Below are positions 9,148 to 17,102 of a stretch of DNA of 64,000 nt, one piece after another; within the stretch, counting starts at the first letter, position 1, and each line of letters starts with the position of its first letter. The DNA is taken from positions 1 through 64,000 of the forward strand of contig CAXRIN010000058.1 of the NCBI GenBank assembly GCA_964230605.1. The letters are read 5' to 3'. The notes below the pieces were generated by a model. It saw nothing but the letters and a program-made list of their open reading frames with translations, was not told the DNA's origin and made no database searches. Made by a program: the position numbers and the translations under genes. The DNA is from GCA-002722245 sp964230605 (lineage in GTDB: Bacteria; Bacteroidota; Bacteroidia; Flavobacteriales_C; GCA-002722245).

Positions 9148-9522
9148 ATGACAGTAAATTTCAATATTCACGCTGCAGAATGGGAGTTTAGTGAAGAACT
9201 TCCTTTTGACATTGTAACCATCAAAGATGAGTCTAAAGACTTTGAATTACCGCTTTATGATAAGGACGATAATGTTACTGAATCGGTAAAATTGAAAGAC
9301 TGTAGAGTGATAGAGCTAATAGGTGATGATGAATCATTTTTAGTTGTTATCGAATCTGCTCTAATTAAAGAGGAAGAAGTTTATGATGTAGAGGATACAG
9401 ATCGTGTTTTCAATTTTGCTTTTCATCCTGACATGCCACTTTGGAAGCAAGGTGAAAATATTGGTGTTTTTTACAGCTGGGCAAATCTGCCAGAGGAACT
9501 TAAAGAAATGAAAGTAGCATAA
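9148..9522 (+). CDS. Acidic hypothetical protein
   Basis: 124 residues, cytoplasmic (no signal peptide or membrane segment), strongly acidic. The pattern of short beta-strand-like segments (VKLKDCRVIELIGDDESFLV, then VFYSWANLPEEL near the end) suggests a small mostly-beta fold. I do not recognise the family. It precedes the MazG-like gene by two bases and is probably cotranslated with it, so it may serve the same process. Confidence 0.65.
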   Translation: MTVNFNIHAAEWEFSEELPFDIVTIKDESKDFELPLYDKDDNVTESVKLKDCRVIELIGDDESFLVVIESALIKEEEVYDVEDTDRVFNFAFHPDMPLWKQGENIGVFYSWANLPEELKEMKVA

Positions 9523-9524
9523 TT

Positions 9525-9929
9525 ATGGCTTCTGTCAAAGATATTCATGCATTGATAGGATGCGTAGAGGAATTTCACGATTCATTTGGAATTAAAAACA
9601 ATCATCAACCAACTGTTGAGTTATCTCCTGAAGATATTCAATTGCGTTTTGATCTTTTAAAAGAGGAGAACGAAGAATATTTAGAAGCTGCAAAAAATGG
9701 CGATTTAGTTGAGGTTGCTGATGCATTAGGTGATTTGATGTATATCCTTTTTGGAACAATCATGAAGCATGGAATGCAACATAAAATTGTTGAAGTTTTT
9801 GAAGAAATTCAACGAAGTAATATGAGTAAACTTGGTGCTGACGGAAAACCAATTTATCGTGAAGATGGAAAGGTTTTAAAAGGTCCAAATTATTTCAAAC
9901 CAGATATTAAATCAATCCTGGAAAAATAA
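9525..9929 (+). CDS. MazG-like nucleotide pyrophosphohydrolase
   Basis: 134 residues with the all-alpha NTP pyrophosphohydrolase pattern: an acidic metal-binding helix (LLKEENEEYLEAAKNGD, about 44-60) and a second helix (EVADALGDLMYILFG, about 63-77) that together give the ExxE and ExxD ligands. The family hydrolyses NTPs or phosphoribosyl-ATP to the monophosphate and pyrophosphate. Homologues are often labelled HisE-like, but no histidine gene is adjacent, so a house-cleaning dNTP/NTP role is at least as likely. The C-terminal loop (KLGADGKPIYREDGKVLKGP) is typical of one MazG-like subgroup and may bind substrate. The gene begins two bases after the upstream stop. Confidence 0.8.
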   Translation: MASVKDIHALIGCVEEFHDSFGIKNNHQPTVELSPEDIQLRFDLLKEENEEYLEAAKNGDLVEVADALGDLMYILFGTIMKHGMQHKIVEVFEEIQRSNMSKLGADGKPIYREDGKVLKGPNYFKPDIKSILEK

Positions 9930-9968
9930 TAAACAGGAATATTTCTTAAAATCCAGCGTTTATCTGCT

Positions 9969-10430
9969 ATGAACATTTACTTGCGTTATTTTTTCTTAGT
10001 CTCAGTTGTATTATCACTTCAAGGTTGTGTTGCCTTTAAAGACTTAAAATTTAAAGGATTAAGTACTTACAAAGTTGAAGAATTCTCCATGAAAGGGATT
10101 AAGTTAAATCTTGGCATTAAAGTCGAAAACCCTAATTGGTTTGCCATTAAAGCAAAAGGTGGTGATATATCGGTTAAAGCCAATGGCGTGAACTTAGGTA
10201 ATTTTCAAATCACCAAAAAAGTAAAAATTCCTAAAAAAAGCGATGGTGTTGTAGATGTTGCAATTGAAGCAAAAATTAAAAATATTCTTGGAACTGGTCT
10301 GTTATCACTGATGTCCATCATTAACCAAGGTGGTAAAGTAAAGATCGAAGTAGATGGATACGTGCATGCTGGCGCATTAGGAGTTTCTAAAAAAGTAAAA
10401 GTAAAAACTACCGAATACATAGGACTCTAG
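9969..10430 (+). CDS. LEA type 2-like lipoprotein
   Basis: 153 residues. A lipoprotein signal peptide ends at LSLQGC (Cys20), so the protein is probably lipid-anchored. The mature part matches the LEA type 2 / water-stress-and-hypersensitive-response fold: INLGIKVENPNW-type segment (here KLNLGIKVENPNWFAIKAKG near 47) followed by alternating strands and GDISVKANGVNLG. Bacterial members are of unknown role. The gene ends just before a 16-bp palindrome (10437-10452). Confidence 0.75.
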   Translation: MNIYLRYFFLVSVVLSLQGCVAFKDLKFKGLSTYKVEEFSMKGIKLNLGIKVENPNWFAIKAKGGDISVKANGVNLGNFQITKKVKIPKKSDGVVDVAIEAKIKNILGTGLLSLMSIINQGGKVKIEVDGYVHAGALGVSKKVKVKTTEYIGL

Positions 10431-10436
10431 TTTTAA

Positions 10437-10452
10437 ACGTATTTAAATACGT
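10437..10452. repeat. Perfect 16-bp palindrome
   Basis: ACGTATTTAAATACGT immediately after the LEA-like gene and 65 bp before the next start. It could be an operator for the following small gene; it lacks the loop and T-run of a classical terminator. Confidence 0.35.
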
Positions 10453-10516
10453 GATTACCCGTAACTTTTTTAATTTTTTCAAGTTTAATATGGGAGTTAG
10501 TTAAGTTCCCTGCCTT

Positions 10517-10774
10517 ATGAAAACATTAAACTTGAAAAAGTTGGTTGATAAATACAAGAGTAAATTCAACCAAAACATCATTACAATTAATGATTTGATT
10601 ATCAAAGAAATGGATGGCGAGCCTTTGAGCTGTAATCAATTCCAAGCCATTCAAAACTATTACAAAATCAGAGTAAATTATATCAAGGACGCAATCAACG
10701 AGTCTGTATTTTCTGAGAAAAGTTACATCACTCGTTTGGCCGCAAACTTTGTTCCTTACAAAGAGTTTATTTAA
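10517..10774 (+). CDS. Small hypothetical protein
   Basis: 85 residues, basic, predicted mostly helical, no signal peptide. Starts MKTLNLKKLVDKYKSKFNQN and ends with an aromatic tail (FVPYKEFI). Natural composition, a clear ATG and a strong terminator directly after it support a real gene. I do not recognise the family; it could be a small nucleic-acid- or protein-binding factor, but nothing in the sequence decides this. Confidence 0.6.
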   Translation: MKTLNLKKLVDKYKSKFNQNIITINDLIIKEMDGEPLSCNQFQAIQNYYKIRVNYIKDAINESVFSEKSYITRLAANFVPYKEFI

Positions 10775-10799
10775 AATATTTGTTAGCTATTATGTACCC

Positions 10800-10845
10800 A
10801 AAGGGGGCTGTTTCTTAATTGATTCAGTCCCCTTTGTTATTTAAT
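10800..10845 (+). terminator. Rho-independent terminator
   Basis: Eleven-pair stem AAAGGGGGCTG (10800-10810) / CAGTCCCCTTT (10825-10835) with one G-U pair and a 14-base loop, followed by a T-rich run. It closes the 9148-10774 gene group. Confidence 0.8.
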
Positions 10846-10901
10846 TAAGACTTCTTAACATAACCACTCAAAGGTCAGCAAATGCCAATGCAATTTTTTA
10901 G

Positions 10902-10909
10902 TACCTTTG
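10902..10909 (+). promoter_or_regulatory. -7 element of tatA promoter
   Basis: TACCTTTG matches the Bacteroidota TAnnTTTG consensus and lies 21 bases before the tatA ATG. A clear TTG at -33 is not seen. Confidence 0.6.
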
Positions 10910-10930
10910 CGTAAATTAAACGCCATTAGT

Positions 10931-11131
10931 ATGGAAGCACCATTATTATTTATTCAAAGAATGGGTCCTTGGGGGATCGTTCTTATCGTTTTAGTTGTTC
11001 TTTTATTATTTGGAGGAAAGAAGATTCCGGAACTAATGAAAGGATTAGGAAAGGGTGTTAAAGAATTCAAAGACGCAACTAACGAAATGAAGAACGAAGC
11101 GAAAGGAGAAGTTGAAGAGAAGAAAAACTAA
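10931..11131 (+). CDS. tatA: Sec-independent translocase protein TatA
   Basis: 66 residues; the TatA/E component of the twin-arginine translocase in the inner membrane. It shows the standard order: short periplasmic N-terminus, one transmembrane helix (about 12-28, GIVLIVLVVLLLFGG), the FGGKKIPEL hinge, an amphipathic helix (LMKGLGKGVKEFKDA) and an acidic/basic tail. I start at the ATG at 10931; a frame extending to a TTG at 10907 would overlap the -7 promoter element. No tatC is nearby. Terminators on both sides make it a single-gene unit. Confidence 0.93.
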   Translation: MEAPLLFIQRMGPWGIVLIVLVVLLLFGGKKIPELMKGLGKGVKEFKDATNEMKNEAKGEVEEKKN

Positions 11132-11155
11132 ATTTCGTTTTGAAAAATATTTAAA

Positions 11156-11180
11156 GGCTGTCCTTCGGACAGTCTTTTTT
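11156..11180 (+). terminator. Rho-independent terminator of tatA
   Basis: Stem GGCTGTCC / GGACAGTC with a TTC loop (11156-11174) and six T's (11175-11180). Confidence 0.9.
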
Positions 11181-11210
11181 GTTTTGTGATGTTTGGTTAA
11201 ATTTACACGC

Positions 11211-12767
11211 ATGGAGAATCGTTTGGATTACTTGGTTATTGGAGGAGGAATCGCAGGATTAAGTTTTGCACTTAAAGCTGCTGATACTGGTGTTGTTGGG
11301 TTGATTACGAAAGAAAACACCCAAGAATCCAATACATCTTATGCTCAGGGCGGAATTGCTGGAGTTTGGACAGAAACGGATGATTTTGAAAAACACATTG
11401 CTGATACACTTGATGCTGGAGCTGGGTTAAATAAAAAAGAGATTGTAGAAATTGTTGTTAAAGAAGCAAAAACAAGAATTGACGAATTAATAGCATGGGG
11501 AACTAAATTTGATAAAAACCGAAAAGGTGACTATGATCTTGCAAAAGAAGGAGGCCATTCGGAAAACAGAATCCTTCATTACAAAGACATTACAGGAAAA
11601 GAGATTGTAAGGGCTTTACTTGAACAAGTAGAGCAGCATCCTAACATTCATATTTATACAGACCACTTTGCGATTGATATTATTACTCAGCACCATTTAG
11701 GTGAAAAAATCACAAGAAAAGAAGGAAATATTGAGTGTTATGGAGCTTACGTTTTAAACAAAGTAACCAAAGAAATTGAAACTATCTTAGCCAAAAATGT
11801 GATAATGGCTACAGGTGGCGCTGGTCTTGCTTACAAATCCACAACAAATCCACTTATTGCTACTGGTGATGGAATTGCCATGGCATACCGAGCAAAGGCA
11901 GAGGTTAAAGACATGGAGTTTGTTCAATTTCACCCTACCTCTCTTTACAATCCAGGTTCTTATCCATCCTTTTTAGTTTCCGAAGCCGTTAGAGGTTTTG
12001 GTGGTGTTTTAAGGGATCAAAACGGGAATGAGTTTATGCAGAAATATGACGAGCGTGGTTCATTAGCTCCTCGTGATATTGTTGCTAGATCAATTGATAC
12101 CGAGATGAAAATTCACGGTGAAGATTGCATGTATTTGGATTGTACGCATTTGAATATGAAAAAATTCAAAGCTCATTTTCCTAATATTTATAATAAATGT
12201 AAATCCTTGGGTATTGACCCTGCATTTGACTACATCCCTGTAGTTCCAGCAGCTCACTATACTTGCGGAGGTATTGTTGTTGATGAACACGGGCAATCAT
12301 CAATTAAAAACCTTTATGCCATTGGAGAGTGTTCGTGTACTGGATTGCATGGCGCTAACAGATTAGCAAGTAATTCATTACTAGAGGCGATTGTATTTTC
12401 ACATCGTGCTTTCCTAAAATCGAGTGAAAATATTACTGCAAAGGATTTTAAAAATAACGTTCCAAATTGGGATGCTTCAGGAACTGAAGCTCCTGAGGAA
12501 ATGGTTCTTATCACTCAAAGTTTACGTGAAGTACAAGGCATAATGAGTTCGTATGTAGGAATTGTAAGAAGTGATTTGCGTTTAAAACGAGCTTTGGACA
12601 GACTTGAAATTCTTTACCGAGAAGTTGAAGAATTGTACGAAAAAACAACTCCATCCCAAAAGCTTTGTGAAACAAGGAACTTAATTAATGTAGCCTATCT
12701 TATAATTAAATTCGCGTCGAATAGAAAAGAAAGTGTTGGATTACACTACTCGTTGGACTATAATTAA
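11211..12767 (+). CDS. nadB: L-aspartate oxidase
   Basis: 518 residues; the FAD enzyme that oxidises L-aspartate to iminoaspartate, the first step of de novo NAD synthesis. The Rossmann motif VIGGGIAGLSFALKA is at about 9-23. Family motifs follow: SYAQGGIAG, GGHSENRILH, FVQFHPTSLY, RGSLAPRDIVARSID, AAHYTCGGI and GLHGANRLASNSLLEA, including the substrate- and flavin-contacting Arg and His residues. Length is normal. I start at the ATG at 11211, six codons inside a longer open frame whose first codon is GTG-like and not supported. nadA and nadC are not in the window. The gene converges with the pyrophosphatase gene with only 30 bases between them. Confidence 0.95.
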   Translation: MENRLDYLVIGGGIAGLSFALKAADTGVVGLITKENTQESNTSYAQGGIAGVWTETDDFEKHIADTLDAGAGLNKKEIVEIVVKEAKTRIDELIAWGTKFDKNRKGDYDLAKEGGHSENRILHYKDITGKEIVRALLEQVEQHPNIHIYTDHFAIDIITQHHLGEKITRKEGNIECYGAYVLNKVTKEIETILAKNVIMATGGAGLAYKSTTNPLIATGDGIAMAYRAKAEVKDMEFVQFHPTSLYNPGSYPSFLVSEAVRGFGGVLRDQNGNEFMQKYDERGSLAPRDIVARSIDTEMKIHGEDCMYLDCTHLNMKKFKAHFPNIYNKCKSLGIDPAFDYIPVVPAAHYTCGGIVVDEHGQSSIKNLYAIGECSCTGLHGANRLASNSLLEAIVFSHRAFLKSSENITAKDFKNNVPNWDASGTEAPEEMVLITQSLREVQGIMSSYVGIVRSDLRLKRALDRLEILYREVEELYEKTTPSQKLCETRNLINVAYLIIKFASNRKESVGLHYSLDYN

Positions 12768-12797
12768 AAGTAAGGGCAGATTTTAAAAATGCTTAAC

Positions 12798-13424
12798 TTA
12801 TTTTGCCCACTTCTTGATTTCTGCAAGCGTTGAAGAATCTCCTTCCCAGTTTTGAAACTCCATTTTACCTGGTCCTTTGTATGATGCAAACCAAGTTTGG
12901 ACGATTTGCTTAACAGATTCTGGCAATTCGTTGTAACTTGAAATTCCTAAAACATTCAAGTCTTTATTAAGCGGAACAGCTATGATTTTATGATCTTCTT
13001 CGCCTCTATCCAAAAGTTTTAGCGTAGCAATAGGCTGAATAGCCAAAACTGATCCTTGCGGCACAGTTTCTCCTAATATTAAAACGTCTAAAGCATCTCC
13101 ATCTCCACCTCTATCTTTATCCATTAAAGTGCCAGGAAGAAATCCATAATTACCAGGATAAGGCAGAAATTTTACGACTCTTTCTTTACCATCTATGATT
13201 TCACATTCGAAGGATTTAGAGTCGTAATTATACTCATATTTATGATTAGTTCCAGCAGGAATTTCAATTACAGCCTGCATGTGACCAAGTTCATTTTTTA
13301 ATGGCGTTTTCCTATGATCAGGAAGAATTTCTTTAGAAGCCGAATTTAGTCCATCAACTCCTACCCCGTCATTTCCGCACGAAAGAAGAAAAAATGAAGC
13401 AAGTAAAATCAAAAAGAATCTCAT
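12798..13424 (-). CDS. Lipoprotein family I inorganic pyrophosphatase
   Basis: 208 residues; hydrolyses pyrophosphate to phosphate. All expected active-site segments of soluble family I enzymes are present: EIPAGTNHKYEY (about 55), YPGNYGF, the signature DRGGDGDALDV (about 104-114), LLDRGEEDHKIIAVP and FASYKGPGK. Unusually, it carries a lipoprotein signal peptide, ILLASFFLLSC with Cys16, so it is likely exported and membrane-anchored and not cytoplasmic. Its start overlaps the DUF4956 stop by one base, so it is the last cistron of the VTC operon. This placement suggests it removes pyrophosphate (or acts on a related phosphoanhydride) outside the cytoplasm for that system. A housekeeping cytosolic enzyme would have to be encoded elsewhere. 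Confidence 0.9.
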   Translation of the reverse strand: MRFFLILLASFFLLSCGNDGVGVDGLNSASKEILPDHRKTPLKNELGHMQAVIEIPAGTNHKYEYNYDSKSFECEIIDGKERVVKFLPYPGNYGFLPGTLMDKDRGGDGDALDVLILGETVPQGSVLAIQPIATLKLLDRGEEDHKIIAVPLNKDLNVLGISSYNELPESVKQIVQTWFASYKGPGKMEFQNWEGDSSTLAEIKKWAK

Positions 13425-14062
13425 TACACTTGCTCTTTGTAATAAATTTTAACTTCAGCTACATCTTTAAGGAAATCAATATTTCCAACGCTTACTTTGA
13501 AAACCTCTAAACCAGTTCTCTCTTTTAAATCAGCAATTAACTCAGCTTCTTTCTCTGGTTTAATCATATCTATCTTCTCGTAAACTATAGTCTTACTTCT
13601 TTCATGATTATTAAACCAAATCGTTTCAATCCCATAGGTTGTTGCAACTATCATAAGATCCACAAAAATAATCTCTACGTGACTGATTTTTTTATTTGAT
13701 AATGCATTAATCATTGCCAAACCTATTACAATGAACAGATAAGTCATTTCCTTAAATGGAATTGTCTCTGTACGATATCTAATTATTCCAAAAACAGCGA
13801 ATAATCCGAATGCGAATCCCATTTCCATGTTTGTTTTTCTAAAAAGCACACAAACAAAGAAGGTAATGATGTTAAAAATGATGAATGTAAACAGGTAATC
13901 CTTATCTCTATTATTACGATAAAAGATGTATCGAACTGTTATAAATAGAAAAGTGAAGTTTAGTAAAAACTTAAAAATCAACTTCCAGAAATCGTCTGCA
14001 TTGAAGATTTCCATTCCAAATAATCTAACAACTTCAGCTGTTTCCATTCCAAATATTCCCAT
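13424..14062 (-). CDS. DUF4956 membrane protein
   Basis: 212 residues with about four transmembrane helices in the first 130 residues (about 28-50, 55-72, 77-95, 103-122) and a cytoplasmic C-terminal domain. Family features include FAVFGIIRYRTETIPFKEMT (about 88-107). DUF4956 genes commonly neighbour VTC-type polyphosphate polymerase domain genes, as here: the two overlap by 29 bases. A role as the membrane partner or channel of the VTC-like enzyme is an inference from this linkage. An alternative start at the ATG five codons inside (14047) would shorten but not remove the overlap. Confidence 0.85.
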   Translation of the reverse strand: MGIFGMETAEVVRLFGMEIFNADDFWKLIFKFLLNFTFLFITVRYIFYRNNRDKDYLFTFIIFNIITFFVCVLFRKTNMEMGFAFGLFAVFGIIRYRTETIPFKEMTYLFIVIGLAMINALSNKKISHVEIIFVDLMIVATTYGIETIWFNNHERSKTIVYEKIDMIKPEKEAELIADLKERTGLEVFKVSVGNIDFLKDVAEVKIYYKEQV

Positions 14063-14828
14063 GATCTTGATGTATTTTGTTTAAATAGAGCATGTTGCTC
14101 TTGAATTTATTGTATTTAAGATGGCTGTTCAGTAATGTAGCACCTGAAGCATATTTGCTGAAACTAGCTTGACGAATTCCCTTATCCTTCAAAACCTGCA
14201 TCACTTTTGAACTTCTGTTAACCTTTTCCTGCTTAACCTCTGCTATTACTAAGTTATCTAGTTTCTTGTCTATTTCTCCTTTTGCAAAACCTAGAGAAAA
14301 GTCAATCGTTAATCTTTCTTTATCAGTTTTGCTCACCAAAGTTATTCTTGAGAAACTATTAGTCAAAACATGAATTAAATTATCCACCTCAAAAGGTGTT
14401 TTTTCATTCAAAAATTCGGTGTCAATCGAATCAAAATTGTCTAAATCAACCCACGACTTAATTCGAGATTTTAAAGTTTTACCCTTATTATTCTTGAATT
14501 TAACTTCAAGGAAAGAAAGATCCGAACCAACATATTCTCTGTATCTTACTTTATACCTGTTTTGCTTTCCATTTTGATGGGCAGTGAACATGTAAAAGTC
14601 TGATGTGTCAAAGTAATCGGTTTTATAGTTGGCAAATCTTTTCCCTTTTATTTCTAAAGACTTATAAAAAGGTTGCACAGCCTTTAAGATTTCCGGCAAT
14701 AGTTTAGCTTCAAACACAAACTTTGTGTCTGTTCTGTCCATTAAACTAACTCCATCCATTTCAGCCAAATTGATTGGCTCAAATGTTTGTAGTTCATTTA
14801 CTACGCTATTTAACTGTTGCTTTTCCAA
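14034..14828 (-). CDS. VTC-type polyphosphate polymerase domain protein
   Basis: 264 residues forming one VTC domain of the triphosphate tunnel superfamily. Tunnel motifs are visible: DRTDTKFVF (about 31-39), NYKTDYFDTSDFYMFTAHQN (about 67), NRYKVRYREY, FLEVKFKNNKGKT, RLTIDFSLGF, VIAEVKQE (about 195) and SFSKYASGA near the end, giving the alternating Lys/Arg and Glu residues that bind triphosphate and metal. In yeast Vtc4 this domain makes polyphosphate from ATP. No SPX or membrane segment is fused here; membrane attachment would have to come from the DUF4956 partner. It overlaps both neighbours (22 bases with the beta-helix gene, 29 with DUF4956). Confidence 0.88.
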   Translation of the reverse strand: MEKQQLNSVVNELQTFEPINLAEMDGVSLMDRTDTKFVFEAKLLPEILKAVQPFYKSLEIKGKRFANYKTDYFDTSDFYMFTAHQNGKQNRYKVRYREYVGSDLSFLEVKFKNNKGKTLKSRIKSWVDLDNFDSIDTEFLNEKTPFEVDNLIHVLTNSFSRITLVSKTDKERLTIDFSLGFAKGEIDKKLDNLVIAEVKQEKVNRSSKVMQVLKDKGIRQASFSKYASGATLLNSHLKYNKFKSNMLYLNKIHQDHGNIWNGNS

Positions 14829-16605
14829 ACTCGTTCCCGTATAGAATCCCTCTTACGTCTTCAGTATATTTATCTACAGATTTACCATCTAGCGTTAAAC
14901 TAGATTTTGTTTCAATCAAGAAATCCTTTTTAAAATCATTATACTTAATGTTTGTTCCTTCAATTACGGATGGTCCAAATTCCTTTTTCTTTTGAAATGC
15001 ACAAAAAACAACCTCGGAATTCTTTACCTCAGAATTAGCAATTTTTATTGATGATTTGTCTTTTGCAGTGATGGCTAATGACGCTCCATCAATTACAATT
15101 TGATCAACATCCATAGCACTTGCCTCTCCAGAACTTAAAGCTTTATCAGCTACTTCAATAAACGTACAACCAACAATTTTCACTTGACTTCCAGAAACAT
15201 CGATTCCATCATTTCCTAATTTCCTAAAAGTCGTATTACTTATTAATCCATCACTAAAATCAGCATCGAAAGCATCTGAAAAAGTATTTTCAAACAAACA
15301 ACTATCAACTACAAAAGGATATGAACGGAACAAATTCAATCCATCCTCACTTTGATTATTCAAGAATTTACTATTCTTTACTGTGACTGGTGATTCATAA
15401 AAAGTGACTGCACTTGGCAATTTCCAATTCATGAATTCCAAATTCTTTAATCCATCAAATGTGGCATTTTTCACACTAGATGGCAATTTTGCATTTATTA
15501 CATGTAAACCTCTTCCAGAAGAATCGGATGTGGTAATTGTAAGTCCATTTATTTGAACAGGAGAAAAACTCAAAATGAAACCATCATTTATTAAATCTAT
15601 TTTTTGTCCTTCAGAAAACTCAATTTTCACACCCTTTGGAGCAATTACGTTATCGGAAATTACCGTTTGATTATCCTTTAATATATACTTCCCATTTTGT
15701 TTGTGGAAATACTTTAAAAATGCATCTTGATTAAAACAAGAAACTGTATCAACAAATAAATTTTGAGCTTTAAATGTTTTTAGTTCTATTCCGCTCGACT
15801 CAACTAAACTCTTCTGCTCATCAGTAAAACTTAAAGAAGCCATCAATTGATTATCTCCTTCCAACTTTCCTCTTACATTGTCTGCAGTTGCTTCTTTTTC
15901 GAAACGAGCATAAGGCTCTATTAAATTAGAAACAGGGTTAAGATAATAAACAAAGCTAATATGCTTGCTTTCAGATAAATTAAAGGCTTTTAAAGTAGAT
16001 AAGACTGTGATTGTTTTTTCCCAATCAAACAAACATTGCGTTGCTAACACGTTTGTTTTCCAACTTTGAATTCTAGACTTTAGTTTAGTAATTCCTTCAT
16101 CTGTAATTCCTTTTGGTGTAGATAAAACATCGAGATCTTCATTAACAATAGAGAATAAAATTCCCTCTCTGTTACTATTACTTTCAATTAATTGCTTTTC
16201 AATCCCTTCTTGATAAAAAGCTTCACCTAGAGTATCCTTGAATTGAACCCCCATTAAAGAACAATCAAAACCAATTAATTTTTGTGCTTTTAAAGCTTTT
16301 TGAAATGAAACTAATTGTTTAAATATAACCTGATCATCTTCAGAAGATATCCAGAAAAAATCTAATTCTCTTTTACTTAGTAGAGTGGATTTCTTTTTAG
16401 TTGAAAGCGTGAACCCATTTTCGTTTTTAATGATCTCAACTTTAACCTCTTGGTCATCAAATTTAGCTTTGTACTTTTTGTCTTCATTAATGGAATTTAG
16501 TTTTGCATCTAACTCCAAATCAACAACAATTTCAGCCTTGTTTTTCTTATCTCCACAAGACAATAAAATCAAGCTAAACAAGCCTAAAGTGAATATTCTT
16601 TTCAT
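14806..16605 (-). CDS. Beta-helix lipoprotein of the VTC operon
   Basis: 599 residues. A lipoprotein signal (LFSLILLSC, Cys17) precedes an N-terminal half with no recognised domain (about 25-330). The C-terminal half is a right-handed parallel beta-helix with regular rungs: DAFDADFSDGLISNTTF, GNDGIDVSGSQVKIVGCTF and DKALSSGEAS (about 445-505), ending in a short strand region. Such helices often bind or cleave polysaccharides, but the role here is unknown. It is the first gene of the overlapping operon VTC / DUF4956 / pyrophosphatase and probably forms its outer, periplasmic or surface part. Similar beta-helix proteins occur near CotH-type kinase and VTC genes as I recall, but I cannot verify that here. 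Confidence 0.7.
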   Translation of the reverse strand: MKRIFTLGLFSLILLSCGDKKNKAEIVVDLELDAKLNSINEDKKYKAKFDDQEVKVEIIKNENGFTLSTKKKSTLLSKRELDFFWISSEDDQVIFKQLVSFQKALKAQKLIGFDCSLMGVQFKDTLGEAFYQEGIEKQLIESNSNREGILFSIVNEDLDVLSTPKGITDEGITKLKSRIQSWKTNVLATQCLFDWEKTITVLSTLKAFNLSESKHISFVYYLNPVSNLIEPYARFEKEATADNVRGKLEGDNQLMASLSFTDEQKSLVESSGIELKTFKAQNLFVDTVSCFNQDAFLKYFHKQNGKYILKDNQTVISDNVIAPKGVKIEFSEGQKIDLINDGFILSFSPVQINGLTITTSDSSGRGLHVINAKLPSSVKNATFDGLKNLEFMNWKLPSAVTFYESPVTVKNSKFLNNQSEDGLNLFRSYPFVVDSCLFENTFSDAFDADFSDGLISNTTFRKLGNDGIDVSGSQVKIVGCTFIEVADKALSSGEASAMDVDQIVIDGASLAITAKDKSSIKIANSEVKNSEVVFCAFQKKKEFGPSVIEGTNIKYNDFKKDFLIETKSSLTLDGKSVDKYTEDVRGILYGNEFGKATVK

Positions 16606-16619
16606 TCGAAAATTTTGGG

Positions 16620-16627
16620 CAAATGTA
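16620..16627 (-). promoter_or_regulatory. -7 element of the VTC operon promoter
   Basis: TACATTTG on the minus strand, 14 bases before the ATG of the beta-helix gene. It matches TAnnTTTG; no TTG at the right distance was found. Confidence 0.5.
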
Positions 16628-16642
16628 GAACAAAATTATAAA

Positions 16643-16879
16643 TTATACATATTCACCTCGATGAGGCTTTAGGTCATCCCTTAATTGAATCATATAATTT
16701 TTAGTAGTCAAAATATACGCCAAATAGTAATGGGGAAAAATCTCATCGCAATCAGCTGTTGTATTTTCTAAACCTTTAGCCTCAATATACTCTCTTACGT
16801 GCTTAACATGATGCTCTGCAACCTCTTTTGCATCAATACTTCTTAAATCCCAAATCAACTTTATTTTCTCATCACTCAT
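16643..16879 (-). CDS. Small conserved hypothetical protein
   Basis: 78 residues starting MSDEKIKLIWDLRSIDAKEV and ending DDLKPHRGEYV. It is cytoplasmic, with a His-rich helix (AEHHVKHVREYIEAKG). I recall similar short proteins with WDxR and RPHRGE-like ends from many Bacteroidota, but no function. I start at the ATG at 16877-16879; a longer open frame to 17008 runs through the terminator hairpin of the next operon and is not credible. A TATTTTTG element lies five bases upstream of the ATG (16885-16892), so the transcript may be nearly leaderless. Confidence 0.75.
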   Translation of the reverse strand: MSDEKIKLIWDLRSIDAKEVAEHHVKHVREYIEAKGLENTTADCDEIFPHYYLAYILTTKNYMIQLRDDLKPHRGEYV

Positions 16880-16972
16880 AATTTCAAAAATAAAGCTTCG
16901 TTTTGACTTATATTTCTTATCAGATAAAATTATTAAAATAAGTAATTGCTTTATTCTACTTAAAGAGATCCT

Positions 16973-17003
16973 AAAAAACAAAAGCCACGCTTCTTGCGGG
17001 GCT
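16973..17003 (-). terminator. Terminator of the wecA-like/Wzi/M20 operon
   Basis: On the minus strand AGCCCCGC, loop AAGAA, GCGTGGCT (one mismatch), then TTTTGTTTTTT. It lies 100 bp beyond the M20 stop codon. Confidence 0.75.
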
Positions 17004-17102
17004 ATCATTTATCCATTCTAGGATGCCTAGATTTTTACTAGGACTTTTATTGTATCCATTGCAAAGATGGTGAATCAACTTCATAATTGAGGAAATTGAA
17101 TC

